A stretch of 64,000 nt of DNA. It comes from Ramlibacter cellulosilyticus (GTDB taxonomy: Bacteria; Pseudomonadota; Gammaproteobacteria; Burkholderiales; Burkholderiaceae_C). The notes beneath the pieces are model-generated. The model had not been told where the DNA came from. It worked only from the letters and a program-made list of their open reading frames with translations, and ran no database searches. The stretch is from positions 1 to 64,000 of the forward strand of contig NZ_JACORT010000012.1 of the NCBI RefSeq assembly GCF_014297465.1. Reading direction: 5' to 3'. Shown here one piece after another: positions 26,935-37,144 of the stretch; the stretch's first letter is position 1, and every line of letters starts with the position of its first letter. Position numbers and translations under genes: made by a program.

Positions 26935-28064
26935 CGCGCAAGCTGGAAGGACGCATCCTCACCCCCGCTGGCCTCGTGGATGGCGCCCTTCGCATGGCCG
27001 CGGACGGCCGCATCGAGGCCATCACCGGCACGCCGGTCGCACCCGAGGCCGTTCGCGATGGCTGGTCCCCCCTGCTGCTGCCCGGTTTCGTCGACCTGCA
27101 CGTCCACGGCGGGGCCGGGCGCGACATCATGGAAGGCGGCGACGCCGCCTTGCAGGTGACGCGCCGCCATGCGGAGCACGGCACCACCGCGCTGCTCGCG
27201 ACGACGATGACCGCGCCCGTCGAAGACCTACGCATGGCGCTCGCGGCGATCGGCGAACTCGCCGCATCCGCCGCGCCCGGCGCGGCGCGCATCCTCGGCG
27301 TGCACCTGGAAGGCCCGTACATCAACAAGGGGAAGCTCGGCGCGCAACCCGACTTCGCGCGGCCCGTGTCGCTCGCCGAACTGAAGGAGCTCGACGCCCT
27401 CGCGCCCGTGCGCCTCCTTACGCTGGCTCCCGAAGTGCCGGGCAACCTGGACGCGATCCCCGGACTCGTCGCGGCAGGTTACCGCGTGCAGATCGGGCAC
27501 ACGCTCGGCACCTACGAAGACGGCGTGCAGGCGCTCGAACGCGGCGCGCGCGGCTTCACCCACCTGTTCAACGCCATGACACCGCTGCACCACCGCATGC
27601 CGGGCATGGTGGGCGCGGCGCTGGCGCATGCGCGCTACGCCGAGATCATTCCCGACCTGCTGCACGTGCACCCCGGCGCCATCCGCGCCGCCTTGCGCAG
27701 CATCCCTTGTCTCTACTGCGTCACCGACTCCACGGCGGCCACCGGCATGCCCGATGGCGAGTACCGCCTCGGACGCCAGGCCGTCACCAAGTGCCTCGGC
27801 GGCGTGCGCCTCGCGGACGGCACGCTCGCCGGTTCCACGCTCACCATGGACCGCGCCCTGCGCAACCTGGTCGACGTGGTCGGCGTGCCGCTGGACGACG
27901 CCGCGCGCCGCGTGTCCACCTTCCCCGCCGACTTCCTGCAGATCGCCGACCGCGGCCGGCTGCAGGCCGGCGCATGGGCGGACGTGGTGGTGATGGACAG
28001 GGATCTGCGCGTGCAGGAGGTCTTCGTCGAAGGAGGTTCGCTCGATGTCGCGCATGCTCGATGA
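26931..28064 (+). CDS. nagA: N-acetylglucosamine-6-phosphate deacetylase
   Basis: 377 aa, GTG start in a GTGA overlap with the kinase. Amidohydrolase metal and substrate motifs: DLHVHGGAGRD near residue 56, HLEGPYINKGKLGAQ near 123, QIGHTLG near 187, THLFNAMTPLHHR near 207 and the catalytic Asp in CVTDSTAATG near 265. It hydrolyses GlcNAc-6-P to GlcN-6-P and acetate. The 3' end overlaps the SIS-domain gene by 20 bases. Confidence 0.93.
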   Translation: MTRKLEGRILTPAGLVDGALRMAADGRIEAITGTPVAPEAVRDGWSPLLLPGFVDLHVHGGAGRDIMEGGDAALQVTRRHAEHGTTALLATTMTAPVEDLRMALAAIGELAASAAPGAARILGVHLEGPYINKGKLGAQPDFARPVSLAELKELDALAPVRLLTLAPEVPGNLDAIPGLVAAGYRVQIGHTLGTYEDGVQALERGARGFTHLFNAMTPLHHRMPGMVGAALAHARYAEIIPDLLHVHPGAIRAALRSIPCLYCVTDSTAATGMPDGEYRLGRQAVTKCLGGVRLADGTLAGSTLTMDRALRNLVDVVGVPLDDAARRVSTFPADFLQIADRGRLQAGAWADVVVMDRDLRVQEVFVEGGSLDVAHAR

Positions 28065-29064
28065 AGCCCGCGAGGCGCCCGAAGCCGTCGGCCGGCAGCT
28101 CGCCGCCGACACGGAACGCTGGCGCGCGTTCGGTGAAAGGCTGCGTGCGCAGCCGCCAGCGTCGCTGCTGACGATCGCGCGCGGCAGCTCCGACCACGCC
28201 GCGCATTACGCGGCGTACCTGGTGATGGCGCGGCTTGGCCGCCTGGTCGCCTCGATGCCGATGTCGCTGGTCACGCTGTACCAGTCGAAGATCCGCTGCG
28301 AGGGCCTGGCCTCGCTCGCGTTCTCGCAATCGGGGCAGAGCCCGGACCTGGTCAGTCCTACAAGGTATTTCCGGGATTGCGGGGCGCTGACGTGCGCCTT
28401 CGTGAACGATGCCGCCTCGCCGCTCGCGCAGGCGGCGGAGTGGCTCTTCCCCCTGCACGCCGGTGAGGAGCGCAGCGTGGCGGCCACCAAGAGTTTCATC
28501 GCGCAGCTGGTCGCGGGCGCGCGGCTGGTGGCGTCCTGGCAGGATGATGCCGCACTCGCGGCCGCACTGGAAGATCTTCCGCGCGCGATGCAGCGCGCAG
28601 TCCACACCGACTGGTCGAGCGCGTTGCAAACCTTGTCGCAAGCTGACCGGCTGTTCGTCGTCGGTCGCGGCCTCGGACTGCCCGTGGCACTCGAAGCGGC
28701 GCTCAAGTTCAAGGAGACCTGCGGCATCCAGGCCGAGGCCTTCTCGGGAGCGGAGATCCAGCACGGGCCGATGGCGCTGATCGAGGAGGGTTATCCCTTG
28801 CTCGTGTTCGCGCCGCGCGGCCCGGCGCAGGCGGGCCTGGTGGAACTCGCGTCCACGATGCGCAAGCGTGGTGCACGCGTGCTGCTCGCCGCGCCCGCGG
28901 GCGTGCCCGACGCCACGCTGCCGCTCGTGGAAGCGCCCGTCGAAGAACTCGACCCCGTGTGCGCGATCCAGAGTTTCTACCCGATGGTCGAAGCACTCGC
29001 GCGGCTGCGCGGCAACGATCCTGACAGCCCGCGCCACCTGAAGAAGGTGACGCGCACGAGCTGA
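28045..29064 (+). CDS. SIS domain protein, probable glucosamine-6-phosphate deaminase (NagB-II type)
   Basis: 339 aa with two SIS domains, the isomerase half of GlmS without the glutaminase domain. ARGSSDHAAHYAAYL near residue 45 and SQSGQSPDLV near 95 bind the sugar phosphate; AEAFSGAEIQHGPMALI near 225 is the second-domain signature with the catalytic Glu and His region. Following kinase and NagA, conversion of GlcN-6-P to fructose-6-P and ammonia is the expected last step. No sugar transporter or regulator gene is beside the operon. Confidence 0.87.
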   Translation: MSRMLDEAREAPEAVGRQLAADTERWRAFGERLRAQPPASLLTIARGSSDHAAHYAAYLVMARLGRLVASMPMSLVTLYQSKIRCEGLASLAFSQSGQSPDLVSPTRYFRDCGALTCAFVNDAASPLAQAAEWLFPLHAGEERSVAATKSFIAQLVAGARLVASWQDDAALAAALEDLPRAMQRAVHTDWSSALQTLSQADRLFVVGRGLGLPVALEAALKFKETCGIQAEAFSGAEIQHGPMALIEEGYPLLVFAPRGPAQAGLVELASTMRKRGARVLLAAPAGVPDATLPLVEAPVEELDPVCAIQSFYPMVEALARLRGNDPDSPRHLKKVTRTS

Positions 29065-29105
29065 CACGGGGAAATCCCCACTGTCGTTTACACGCTGCTG
29101 TCGCT

Positions 29106-29134
29106 CGCGCAAGGAACGCGCGGCCCTTGTTTTT
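29106..29134 (+). terminator. Weak intrinsic terminator after the amino-sugar operon
   Basis: CGCGC, loop AAGGAAC, GCGCG, then GCCCTTGTTTTT. The stem is only 5 bp but the T-rich tail and position, 42 bases after the SIS gene stop, fit a terminator. The rest of the 29065-29263 gap is the prkA leader, including an inverted repeat TTCAC-N5-GTGAA at 29143-29157 that may be an operator. Confidence 0.4.
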
Positions 29135-29263
29135 ATCTACCGTTCACCTACAGTGAAGTCGGCGTTTGGACTACATGCCGCGTTGAGTCAGAACGCCGCT
29201 CGCGGAGTACAGTGACAGCCGCACTGCGCGAGATCGGTTCCAGTGCGTAACGAAGGAGGCTTC

Positions 29264-31186
29264 ATGGACGTCGTCCGCAATTTCCTCACGCGATACGAAC
29301 AAAAGCGCGAGGAAGAGATGTCGATCGAGGAATACCTCGAGCTGTGCAAGAAGGAGCCGCTGACGTACGCCACGGCTGCCGAGCGCATGCTCGCCGCGAT
29401 CGGCGAACCGGAGATGGTCGACACGCGCCACGACCAGCGCCTCTCCCGCATCTTCGGCAACAAGGTCATTCGCGTCTATCCGGCGTTCAAGGATTTCTAC
29501 GGTCTCGAGGAGCCGATCGAACAGGTCGTCTCGCACTTCCGGCACGCGGCGCAGGGCCTGGAAGAGAAGAAGCAGATCCTGTATCTGCTGGGGCCGGTGG
29601 GCGGCGGCAAGTCGTCGATCGCCGAGCGCCTGAAGCAGCTGATGGAGCACATCCCCTTCTACGCGCTCAAGGGCTCGCCGATGAACGAGTCCCCGCTGGG
29701 CCTCTTCAGCAACGACGAAGACGGCCCGCTGCTCGAACAGCAGTTCAACATCCCGCGCCGCTACACGCAGAAGATCCTGTCGCCGTGGGCCGTGAAGCGC
29801 CTCGAGGAATTCGGCGGCGACATCCGCAAGTTCAGGGTCGTCAAGCGCTACCCGTCCATCCTCAAGCAGATCGGCATCGCCAAGACGGAGCCGGGCGACG
29901 AGAACAACCAGGACATCAGCTCGCTGGTCGGCAAGGTCGACATCCGCAAGCTCGAAAGCTTCGCGCAGGACGACCCGGACGCCTACAGCTACTCCGGCGG
30001 CCTGTGCCTCGCGAACCAGGGCCTGCTGGAATTCGTCGAGATGTTCAAGGCGCCCATCAAGGTGCTGCACCCGCTGCTGACGGCCACGCAGGAAGGCAAC
30101 TTCAAGGGCACCGAAGGCTTCGGCGCGATCCCGTTCGACGGCATCGTGATGGCCCACTCGAACGAGAGCGAGTGGAAGGCCTTCAAGAACAACAAGAACA
30201 ACGAAGCCTTCCTGGACCGCATCTACGTGGTCAAGGTGCCGTACTGCCTGCGCGTGACCGAGGAAGTGAAGATCTACGAGAAGCTGATCTCCAACTCCTC
30301 GCTCGCCGAAGCGATCTGCGCGCCCGGCACGCTCAAGATGATGGCGCAGTTCTCGGTGCTCACGCGCCTGAAGGAGCCGGAGAACTCGAGCATCTTCTCC
30401 AAGATGCTCATTTACGACGGAGAGAACCTCAAGGACACGGACCCCAAGGCCAAGAGCTACCAGGAGTACCGTGACTACGCCGGCGTCGACGAGGGCATGA
30501 CGGGCATCTCCACCCGCTTCGCCTTCAAGATCCTGTCGAAGGTGTTCAACTTCGACAGCAACGAGGTCGCCGCGAACCCGGTGCACCTGATGTACGTGCT
30601 CGAACAGCAGATCGAGCGCGAGCAGTTCCCGGCCGAGACCGAGCAGAAGTACCTCGCGTACATCAAGGAACACCTGGCCACCCGCTATGCGGAGTTCATC
30701 GGCAAGGAGATCCAGACCGCGTACCTCGAGTCCTATTCGGAATACGGCCAGAACATCTTCGACCGCTACGTCACGTACGCCGACTTCTGGATCCAGGACC
30801 AGGAATTCCGCGATACGGACACGGGCGAGATCTTCGATCGCGCCGCGCTGAACGCGGAGCTCGAGAAGATCGAGAAGCCGGCGGGCCTGTCCAACCCGAA
30901 GGACTTCCGCAACGAGATCGTCAACTTCGTGCTGCGCGCGCGTGCGAACAACGCCGGCAAGAACCCGGTGTGGACCAGCTACGAGAAGCTGCGCACCGTG
31001 ATCGAGAAGAAGATGTTCTCGAACACGGAGGAACTGCTGCCGGTCATCAGCTTCAACGCCAAGGCCTCCGCGGACGAGGCGAAGAAGCACGAGGACTTCG
31101 TCGACCGCATGGTCGACAAGGGCTACACGAAGCGGCAGGTGCGCCTGCTGTGCGAGTGGTATCTCCGCGTCCGCAAGAGTTCGTGA
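29264..31186 (+). CDS. prkA: PrkA family serine protein kinase (YeaG)
   Basis: 640-aa cytoplasmic protein: an AAA-type ATPase domain with Walker A LGPVGGGKSS near residue 107, and a C-terminal PrkA kinase domain (about 390-640). The ATG at 29264 is chosen over an upstream in-frame ATG because an ideal AAGGAGG lies four bases before it. Length and architecture match E. coli YeaG. Together with the next two genes it forms the conserved yeaG-yeaH-ycgB stress and nutrient-starvation module; targets in this lineage are unknown. Confidence 0.95.
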   Translation: MDVVRNFLTRYEQKREEEMSIEEYLELCKKEPLTYATAAERMLAAIGEPEMVDTRHDQRLSRIFGNKVIRVYPAFKDFYGLEEPIEQVVSHFRHAAQGLEEKKQILYLLGPVGGGKSSIAERLKQLMEHIPFYALKGSPMNESPLGLFSNDEDGPLLEQQFNIPRRYTQKILSPWAVKRLEEFGGDIRKFRVVKRYPSILKQIGIAKTEPGDENNQDISSLVGKVDIRKLESFAQDDPDAYSYSGGLCLANQGLLEFVEMFKAPIKVLHPLLTATQEGNFKGTEGFGAIPFDGIVMAHSNESEWKAFKNNKNNEAFLDRIYVVKVPYCLRVTEEVKIYEKLISNSSLAEAICAPGTLKMMAQFSVLTRLKEPENSSIFSKMLIYDGENLKDTDPKAKSYQEYRDYAGVDEGMTGISTRFAFKILSKVFNFDSNEVAANPVHLMYVLEQQIEREQFPAETEQKYLAYIKEHLATRYAEFIGKEIQTAYLESYSEYGQNIFDRYVTYADFWIQDQEFRDTDTGEIFDRAALNAELEKIEKPAGLSNPKDFRNEIVNFVLRARANNAGKNPVWTSYEKLRTVIEKKMFSNTEELLPVISFNAKASADEAKKHEDFVDRMVDKGYTKRQVRLLCEWYLRVRKSS

Positions 31187-31269
31187 TCCGGTGAAAGCTT
31201 CAACAGGCCACGTGACTTGAACAGAGGAAGGGCCGCCCAGTGAGCAATTCGAGCGGAGGCGAGCGGTCC

Positions 31270-32550
31270 ATGCTCCACCAGGTCATCGACCGCCGCCTGT
31301 CGGGCAAGAACAAGTCGGTCGGCAACCGGGAGCGGTTCCTGCGCCGCTATCGCGACCAGATCAAGGAAGCGGTGCGCAAGGCGGTCGGGGACCGCAGCAT
31401 CCGCGACATCGAGGAAGGCGCCGACATCACGCTGCCCAAGCGCGATGTCACGGAGCCTACCTTCGGCCACGCGCCCGGCGGCAGCCGCGAGCTCGTGCAC
31501 CCGGGCAACCAGGAATACATCCGGGGCGACCGCATCCAGCGCCCGCAAGGCGGCGGCGGCGGTGGTTCCGGCGGCAGCGGTGCCTCCCCGGACGGGCAGG
31601 GCGAAGACGACTTCGTCTTCCGCATCAGTCGCGAAGAGTTCATGAACTACTTCTTCGACGACCTCGCGCTGCCCCGCATGATCCGCACGCAGCTGCTCGC
31701 CGACGTCCCCGAATGGAAGTTGCGCCGCGCCGGCTTCGTGAGCGAAGGCAACCCGACCAGCCTGCACGTGGTGCGCTCGATGCGCGTGGGCCTCGCCCGG
31801 CGCATCGCGATGGGCGGCGACGCGCGCCTGGAACTGAAGCGCGCCGAGGAGCAGCTCGAAGACCTCGAGCGCCGGCCCGACGCCGCGCCGCCGGAAGTCG
31901 AGATGCTGAAGAAGCGCGTGGTGGAACTGCGCGAGCGCCTGAAGAAGGTTCCCTTCCTGGACCCCTTCGACCTGCGCTACCGCAACCGCGTGCGCGAGCC
32001 CAAGCCCACCAGCAAGGCGGTGATGTTCTGCCTGATGGACGTCTCCGGCTCCATGGACGAATCGCGCAAGGACCTGGCCAAGCGCTTCTTCATCCTGCTG
32101 TACCTGTTCCTCACGCGGCACTACGAGAAGACCGAGGTGGTGTTCATCCGCCACCACACGCAGGCCGCCGAGGTCACCGAAGACGAGTTCTTCCACGCCA
32201 CGGAAAGCGGCGGCACGGTGGTCTCCAGCGCGCTCACGCTGATGAACGAGATCATCCGCGCCCGCTACATGGGCAGCGAGTGGAACATCTACGGCGCACA
32301 GGCCTCCGACGGCGACAACTGGCAGCAGGACTCGTCCAAGTGCCGCGAGCTCCTGGACAACAAGATCCTGCCGCTGGTGCGCTACTACGCCTACGTGCAG
32401 GTGGCCGACGAGGACCAGAACCTGTGGGAGGAGTACACGCGCGTGCGTGACGCCAACCCGCACTTCGCGATGCAGAAGATCTGCACCCCGTCCCAGATCT
32501 TCCCGGTGTTCCGGGACCTGTTCAAGAAGCAACCCGCAGGGGCCACATGA
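31270..32550 (+). CDS. YeaH/YhbH family protein (UPF0229)
   Basis: 426 aa. Starts MLHQVIDRRLSGKNKS, matching the YeaH N-terminus (IDRRLNGKNKS); GGAGG lies 10 bases before this ATG. A GTG 30 bases upstream, also with a purine-rich site, is an alternative. A Gly-rich linker (about residues 95-110) leads to a vWA-like domain with MIDAS motif MDVSGSMDES near 258. Always found between PrkA and SpoVR homologues; role unknown but linked to the PrkA stress pathway. The stop overlaps the SpoVR start. Confidence 0.92.
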   Translation: MLHQVIDRRLSGKNKSVGNRERFLRRYRDQIKEAVRKAVGDRSIRDIEEGADITLPKRDVTEPTFGHAPGGSRELVHPGNQEYIRGDRIQRPQGGGGGGSGGSGASPDGQGEDDFVFRISREEFMNYFFDDLALPRMIRTQLLADVPEWKLRRAGFVSEGNPTSLHVVRSMRVGLARRIAMGGDARLELKRAEEQLEDLERRPDAAPPEVEMLKKRVVELRERLKKVPFLDPFDLRYRNRVREPKPTSKAVMFCLMDVSGSMDESRKDLAKRFFILLYLFLTRHYEKTEVVFIRHHTQAAEVTEDEFFHATESGGTVVSSALTLMNEIIRARYMGSEWNIYGAQASDGDNWQQDSSKCRELLDNKILPLVRYYAYVQVADEDQNLWEEYTRVRDANPHFAMQKICTPSQIFPVFRDLFKKQPAGAT

Positions 32551-34097
32551 TGGAAGAAGCACTCCTGACGCCTTCCGACGCGAAGCGCAAGGACGAGAGC
32601 AAGCGCCTGCCCAGTCCCTCGGACTGGAACTTCGAGCTGATCGACACCTACTTCCACGCGATCCGCCGCACCGCCGAGCGCTTCGGGCTGGACACGTATC
32701 CCAGCCAGCTGGAGCTGATCTCGTCCGAGCAGATGCTCGACGCGTACGCCTCGGTGGGCATGCCGGTGAACTACCGCCACTGGTCCTACGGCAAGCACTT
32801 CATCCAGAACGAGAAGAGCTACCGCCGCGGCCACATGGGGCTGGCGTACGAGATCGTGATCAACTCCGATCCCTGCATCGCCTACCTCATGGAGGAGAAC
32901 ACGATGCCCATGCAGGCGCTGGTGATGGCGCATGCCTGCTTCGGGCACAACTCCTTCTTCAAGGGCAACTACCTGTTCCGCATGTGGACGGACGCGAGCT
33001 CCATCATCGACTACCTGGTCTATGCCAAGAGCTACGTCGCCGAATGCGAGGAGCGCCACGGCATCGACGCGGTGGAGCAGACGCTGGACGCCTGCCACGC
33101 CCTCATGAACTACGGCGTCGACCGCTATCGCCGCCCGCAGAAGATCTCGATGGTGGAGGAGGAGAATCGCCGCAAGGACCGCGAGGCCTATCTCCAGCAG
33201 CAGGTCAACGACATGTGGCGCACGCTGCCCACCAAGGCGGGCAAGCAGGCGAAGAAGGAGGCCAAGCGCTTCCCCGAGGAGCCGCAGGAGAACATCCTGT
33301 ACTTCATCGAGAAGAACGCCCCGCTGCTGGAGCCGTGGCAGCGCGAGATCGTGCGCATCGTGCGCAAGGTCGCGCAGTACTTCTATCCCCAGCGCCAGAC
33401 GCAAGTCATGAACGAGGGCTGGGCCACGTTCTGGCACTACACGCTGCTCAACACCATGTACGACGAGGGCCTGCTCTCGGACGGCTACATGATGGAGATC
33501 CTCAGCTCGCACACCAACGTGGTGTTCCAGCCGCCGGTGACGCACCCGGCGTACAGCGGCATCAACCCCTACGCCCTGGGCTTCGCGATGTTCTCGGACA
33601 TCAAGCGCATCTGCCAGAACCCGACCGACGAGGACCGCGAGTGGTTCCCGGACATCGCGGGCAGCGACTGGATCAAGTCGCTCGACTACGCGATGCGCCA
33701 CTTCAAGGACGAGAGCTTCATCGGCCAGTACCTGTCGCCCAAGCTGATGCGCGACCTGCGGCTGTTCGCCGTGCTGGACGACGCGGCGCAGTCGGAGCTG
33801 GAGGTCGCGGCCATCCACGACGAGAACGGCTACCGGCGCCTGCGCGAGTCGCTCTCCCGCCAGCACGACCTCGGCTGGCGCGAGCCGAACATCCAGGTGT
33901 GGAACGTCAACGCGCGCGGCGACCGCTCGCTGACGCTGCGCCACATCCGCCACAACGACCGGCCGCTGGACAACAGCGCCGAGGAAGTGGTGAAGCACGT
34001 CGCGCGCCTCTGGGGCTTCCGCGTGCGGCTGGAAAGCGTGGACGCCCACGACCGCGTGATGCAGCACTGGGAAGTGACGCCGCCGCAGCATCACTGA
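32547..34097 (+). CDS. SpoVR family protein (YcgB)
   Basis: 516 aa. Conserved blocks include PSDWNFELIDTYFHAI at the N-terminus, MAHACFGHNSFFKGNYLF near residue 130, QVMNEGWATFWHYT near 288 with HExxH-like spacing lacking, and NPYALGFAMFSDIKRI near 345. Function is unknown; in Bacillus the homologue affects the spore cortex, while in proteobacteria it is a stress-operon partner of PrkA. It starts within ATGATGG, overlapping the YeaH stop (second ATG at 32550 also possible). Confidence 0.93.
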   Translation: MMEEALLTPSDAKRKDESKRLPSPSDWNFELIDTYFHAIRRTAERFGLDTYPSQLELISSEQMLDAYASVGMPVNYRHWSYGKHFIQNEKSYRRGHMGLAYEIVINSDPCIAYLMEENTMPMQALVMAHACFGHNSFFKGNYLFRMWTDASSIIDYLVYAKSYVAECEERHGIDAVEQTLDACHALMNYGVDRYRRPQKISMVEEENRRKDREAYLQQQVNDMWRTLPTKAGKQAKKEAKRFPEEPQENILYFIEKNAPLLEPWQREIVRIVRKVAQYFYPQRQTQVMNEGWATFWHYTLLNTMYDEGLLSDGYMMEILSSHTNVVFQPPVTHPAYSGINPYALGFAMFSDIKRICQNPTDEDREWFPDIAGSDWIKSLDYAMRHFKDESFIGQYLSPKLMRDLRLFAVLDDAAQSELEVAAIHDENGYRRLRESLSRQHDLGWREPNIQVWNVNARGDRSLTLRHIRHNDRPLDNSAEEVVKHVARLWGFRVRLESVDAHDRVMQHWEVTPPQHH

Positions 34098-34101
34098 CAC
34101 A

Positions 34102-35013
34102 ATGCGCGGGCGCATGAAGACGCCCGCCGCCAAAGCCCTCCCGCTCGTCCTCGTCCTGACGCTGGTCTGGGGCACCAACTGGGCCCTGTTCCCGCTCGCC
34201 GTCCAGGAAGTCTCCGTCTGGACCTTCCGTGCCGTCAGCCTCACGGTCGCCGGCGCGCTCCTCCTCGCCTTCGCTCGCGCGCGCGGCATGCCGGCCACCA
34301 TCCCGCGCCGCCACTGGCCCGCCGTGACGGCGGCCGCGCTCATCTACCTCGTGGTGTGGAACCTCGCCAGCACCTATGCGGCGATCCTGATCCCTTCCGG
34401 CCAGGCGGCGATCCTCGGGTTCACGATGCCCTTGTGGACCGTGCTGGTCGTGTGGATCGCGTTCGGCGAGAGGCCGTCGCCGCGGATGCTGCTGGCGATG
34501 GCACTGGCTGCCCTCGGCGTGGCGTTGCTCGCGATCCCCGCCCGCACGGCCTACGCCACCGCGCCCGCGGGTTTCCTCCTCGGGCTGCTGGCCGGCCTGG
34601 GCTGGGCGGTCGGCACCGTGGTCCTGAAGCGCGCGAACGTCCCGGTGCCGGCGCTCGTGCTCACCGGCTGGCAGTTGCTGATCGCGGCGCTCCCGCTGGC
34701 GATCGGCGCGCTGTGGCTGGGGCGAGGGCAGGGCCATGCCGTCTCGCTGCAGACCATCATCGTCATCACGTACATCACCATCGTGCCGATGGCGATCGGC
34801 AATGCGGCGTGGTTCGCCATCGTCGGCCTGCTGCCGGCGAGCGTCGCGGGGTTGTCGTCGGTGATGGTGCCCATCGTCGCGATGGTCACCGGCGCGATCG
34901 TGCACGCGGAGCCGCTGGGGCCCTGGCAGCTCGGTGCGATGGCGTGCTCCGCCTGCGCGCTCTATCTCGCGCTGGCGAAGCGGCAGGAAACGAAGCCGCT
35001 CAGCGACCGCTGA
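34102..35013 (+). CDS. EamA/DMT family transporter
   Basis: 303-aa inner-membrane protein with ten predicted helices in two EamA repeats. LTLVWGTNWALFPLAVQEV begins the first repeat and PAGFLLGLLAGLGWAVGTVV the second. Related proteins export amino acids or metabolites. A second Met (MKTPAAK) at 34114 is an alternative start. It follows SpoVR by four bases on the same strand but is probably unrelated functionally. Its last 14 bases overlap the convergent gene. Confidence 0.88.
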   Translation: MRGRMKTPAAKALPLVLVLTLVWGTNWALFPLAVQEVSVWTFRAVSLTVAGALLLAFARARGMPATIPRRHWPAVTAAALIYLVVWNLASTYAAILIPSGQAAILGFTMPLWTVLVVWIAFGERPSPRMLLAMALAALGVALLAIPARTAYATAPAGFLLGLLAGLGWAVGTVVLKRANVPVPALVLTGWQLLIAALPLAIGALWLGRGQGHAVSLQTIIVITYITIVPMAIGNAAWFAIVGLLPASVAGLSSVMVPIVAMVTGAIVHAEPLGPWQLGAMACSACALYLALAKRQETKPLSDR

Positions 35014-35470
35014 TCGGCGGATTGCCGTTGTCGCGGGTGGCGTCGTAGGCCGTCGCCAGGCCCATCGCCGCGGCCCAGACCGCCACCGGCGCATTCACGC
35101 CGAGACCGATCGGCGGGTTCCCGCCCTGGCCCTGGCCCATGACCGCCGTCGACGGCCCGCTGGGCGTCAAGGGCTGCAGCGCCGCCTGCAGCTGCTTGCA
35201 GGTGAGGGTGGACAGGATGGTGACCGCATGGCCCGGCGGCACGGTCAGCGTGCAGCCGTCGTTCATCTGCACGGTGGTGGACGACGAGCTCGTGGTCAGG
35301 ATGCGCGAGCCGTGCAGCAGCGGCATGCCCTTGGTCACCGCGGTGGCGGTGCCGCCGGTGACGACCGTGGCCACGCCGTTGACACTGGAGACCGTGCCGA
35401 TCGCCTGGGCGAACGCGGGCGCAGCCGCGAAAGCTGCCAGCAGGGCGAGGAGGGTGGGGACCTTCTTCAT
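35000..35470 (-). CDS. Small secreted FecR-like protein
   Basis: 156 aa. Signal peptide about residues 1-22 ending PAFAQ. The mature part, IGTVSSVNGVATVVTGGTAT then VTKGMPLLHGSRILTTSSSS and DGCTLTVPPGHAVTI, has the alternating beta pattern of FecR-type domains. A Pro/Gly-rich tail follows. The start is set at the second Met because a GGAG lies six bases before it and abuts the first. It precedes the exopolysaccharide locus on the minus strand; periplasmic FecR domains occur in several polysaccharide systems, but a link is only positional. Confidence 0.65.
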   Translation of the reverse strand: MKKVPTLLALLAAFAAAPAFAQAIGTVSSVNGVATVVTGGTATAVTKGMPLLHGSRILTTSSSSTTVQMNDGCTLTVPPGHAVTILSTLTCKQLQAALQPLTPSGPSTAVMGQGQGGNPPIGLGVNAPVAVWAAAMGLATAYDATRDNGNPPISGR

Positions 35471-35596
35471 GGGCATCTCCGGTGATGAGCCTCAGGCCGC
35501 ACGGTAGCACCAGCCGGCGCGGTCGGCAACGGGATCTTGCCTCCGCAGGTCCGCCAGCCCGGAAGTTCTGCACTGCCGGGCTGGGGCGAGGGGGCC

Positions 35597-37144
35597 TCAG
35601 GCCGCCGCTTCGGCGGCATCGCCGGCCGCCGCCGGGCGGGCCGGGGCGTGCAGCTTCTGCGTTTCCTCCGCGGCCTGGGCCGCCAGCTCGGCGAGCACTT
35701 CCAGCGGCTCCTCGTCCACCGGCTCGGCGTCCGCCACGGCGATGGCTTCCGGCTGCACGCGCAGTTCCGGCTCCAGCAGGGAGAGGTTGTTGCGCCCGAT
35801 GCCCAGGTAGGTGAAGCCCGCCTGCGCCATCACCCACGGCTCGTAGATGTTGCGGCCGTCCAGCACCAGCGGGCAGCGCATGGTGTCCTTCAGCGCCCGC
35901 AGGTTGGGGCTCTTGTACGTCTTCCACTCCGTGACCAGGACCAGCGCATCGGCGTCGCGGGCCGCGTCCAGCGGCTTGCCGACGAAGGTGATGTTGCGCA
36001 GCAGCTCGGGATGGTCTTCCAGGTCTCCCGCCAGCGCGCGCGCCGCCTGCTCCTGCGCCACCGGGTCGTGCGCGCGCACCTTGGCGCCCGCGCGCAGCAG
36101 CGCGCCGATCAGCAGGCGGCTCGGCGCCTCGCGCATGTCGTCGGTGCCCGGCTTGAACGCGAGGCCCCACACGGCGAACGTGCGGCCCTTCAGGTTGCGG
36201 CCGAACTGCGCCCACACCTTGTCCAGGAGCACCTGCTTCTGTTCGTGGTTCACGCGCTGCACGGCATCGAGCACCTTCAGCGGCAGGCCGTTCTCCTGCG
36301 CGGTGCGGCACAGGGCATCGACGTCCTTGGGGAAGCAGCTGCCGCCGTAGCCGGTGCCGGCATAGAGGAAGCTGTAGCCGATCCGCGGGTCGGAGCCGAT
36401 GCCCTGCCGCACCAGCTCGATGTCGGCGCCCACGCGATCCGCGAGGTTCGCCAGCTCGTTCATGAAACTGATGCGCGTGGCGAGCATCGCGTTCGCGGCG
36501 TACTTGGTGAACTCCGCGCTGCGCACGTCCATGACGCGCGTGCGTTCGTGGTTGCGGTTGAACGGGCGATACAGCTCGCGCAGCAGCGCCAGCGCACGTT
36601 GGCCGTTCGCGTCCTCGTCGACGCCGAGAACGATGCGGTCCGGCCGCATGAAGTCCTCGATCGCCGCGCCTTCCTTGAGGAACTCGGGGTTGCTCGCGAC
36701 CGCGAAGGGGATCTCCACGCCGCGCTTCCCCAGTTCCTCGCGCACGGCGGCCGCGACTTTCGCCGCGGTGCCGACCGGCACCGTGGACTTGTCGACGATC
36801 ACCTTGAAGCCGTCCATGTGGCGGCCGATCGCGCGCGCCGCCGCCAGCACGTACTTCAGGTCGGCGCTCCCGTCCTCGTCGGGAGGCGTGCCCACCGCGA
36901 TGAACTGCACGTCGGCGAAAGCGACGCTCGCCTTCGCGTCCGAGGAGAAGACGAGGCGCCCTTCCTCCACGTTGCGCTGGATGATCTCCTCGAGGCCCGG
37001 CTCGTGGATCGGCATGCCGCCGGCGTTGAGCAGGTTGATCTTCGCCTGGTCCACGTCCAGGCAGAACACGTTGTTGCCGAGTTCGGCGAGGCAGGCGCCC
37101 GTGACCAGGCCCACGTAGCCCGTGCCGACGATCGTGACATTCAT
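35597..37144 (-). CDS. UDP-glucose/GDP-mannose dehydrogenase family protein
   Basis: Oxidises a nucleotide sugar to its uronic acid, the committed precursor step of acidic exopolysaccharide. NAD site [11 protein letters not shown] at the N-terminus, SNPEFLKEG near 165, catalytic Cys in [13 protein letters not shown] near 262 and [14 protein letters not shown] near 330 are all present. The core ends about residue 450, as usual, but about 60 acidic/Ala-rich residues follow ([19 protein letters not shown]), an extension not seen in most relatives. It diverges from the PilZ-HlyD gene across a 190-base gap. UDP-glucose is the more likely substrate, GDP-mannose possible. Confidence 0.9.
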   Translation of the reverse strand: MNVTIVGTGYVGLVTGACLAELGNNVFCLDVDQAKINLLNAGGMPIHEPGLEEIIQRNVEEGRLVFSSDAKASVAFADVQFIAVGTPPDEDGSADLKYVLAAARAIGRHMDGFKVIVDKSTVPVGTAAKVAAAVREELGKRGVEIPFAVASNPEFLKEGAAIEDFMRPDRIVLGVDEDANGQRALALLRELYRPFNRNHERTRVMDVRSAEFTKYAANAMLATRISFMNELANLADRVGADIELVRQGIGSDPRIGYSFLYAGTGYGGSCFPKDVDALCRTAQENGLPLKVLDAVQRVNHEQKQVLLDKVWAQFGRNLKGRTFAVWGLAFKPGTDDMREAPSRLLIGALLRAGAKVRAHDPVAQEQAARALAGDLEDHPELLRNITFVGKPLDAARDADALVLVTEWKTYKSPNLRALKDTMRCPLVLDGRNIYEPWVMAQAGFTYLGIGRNNLSLLEPELRVQPEAIAVADAEPVDEEPLEVLAELAAQAAEETQKLHAPARPAAAGDAAEAAA

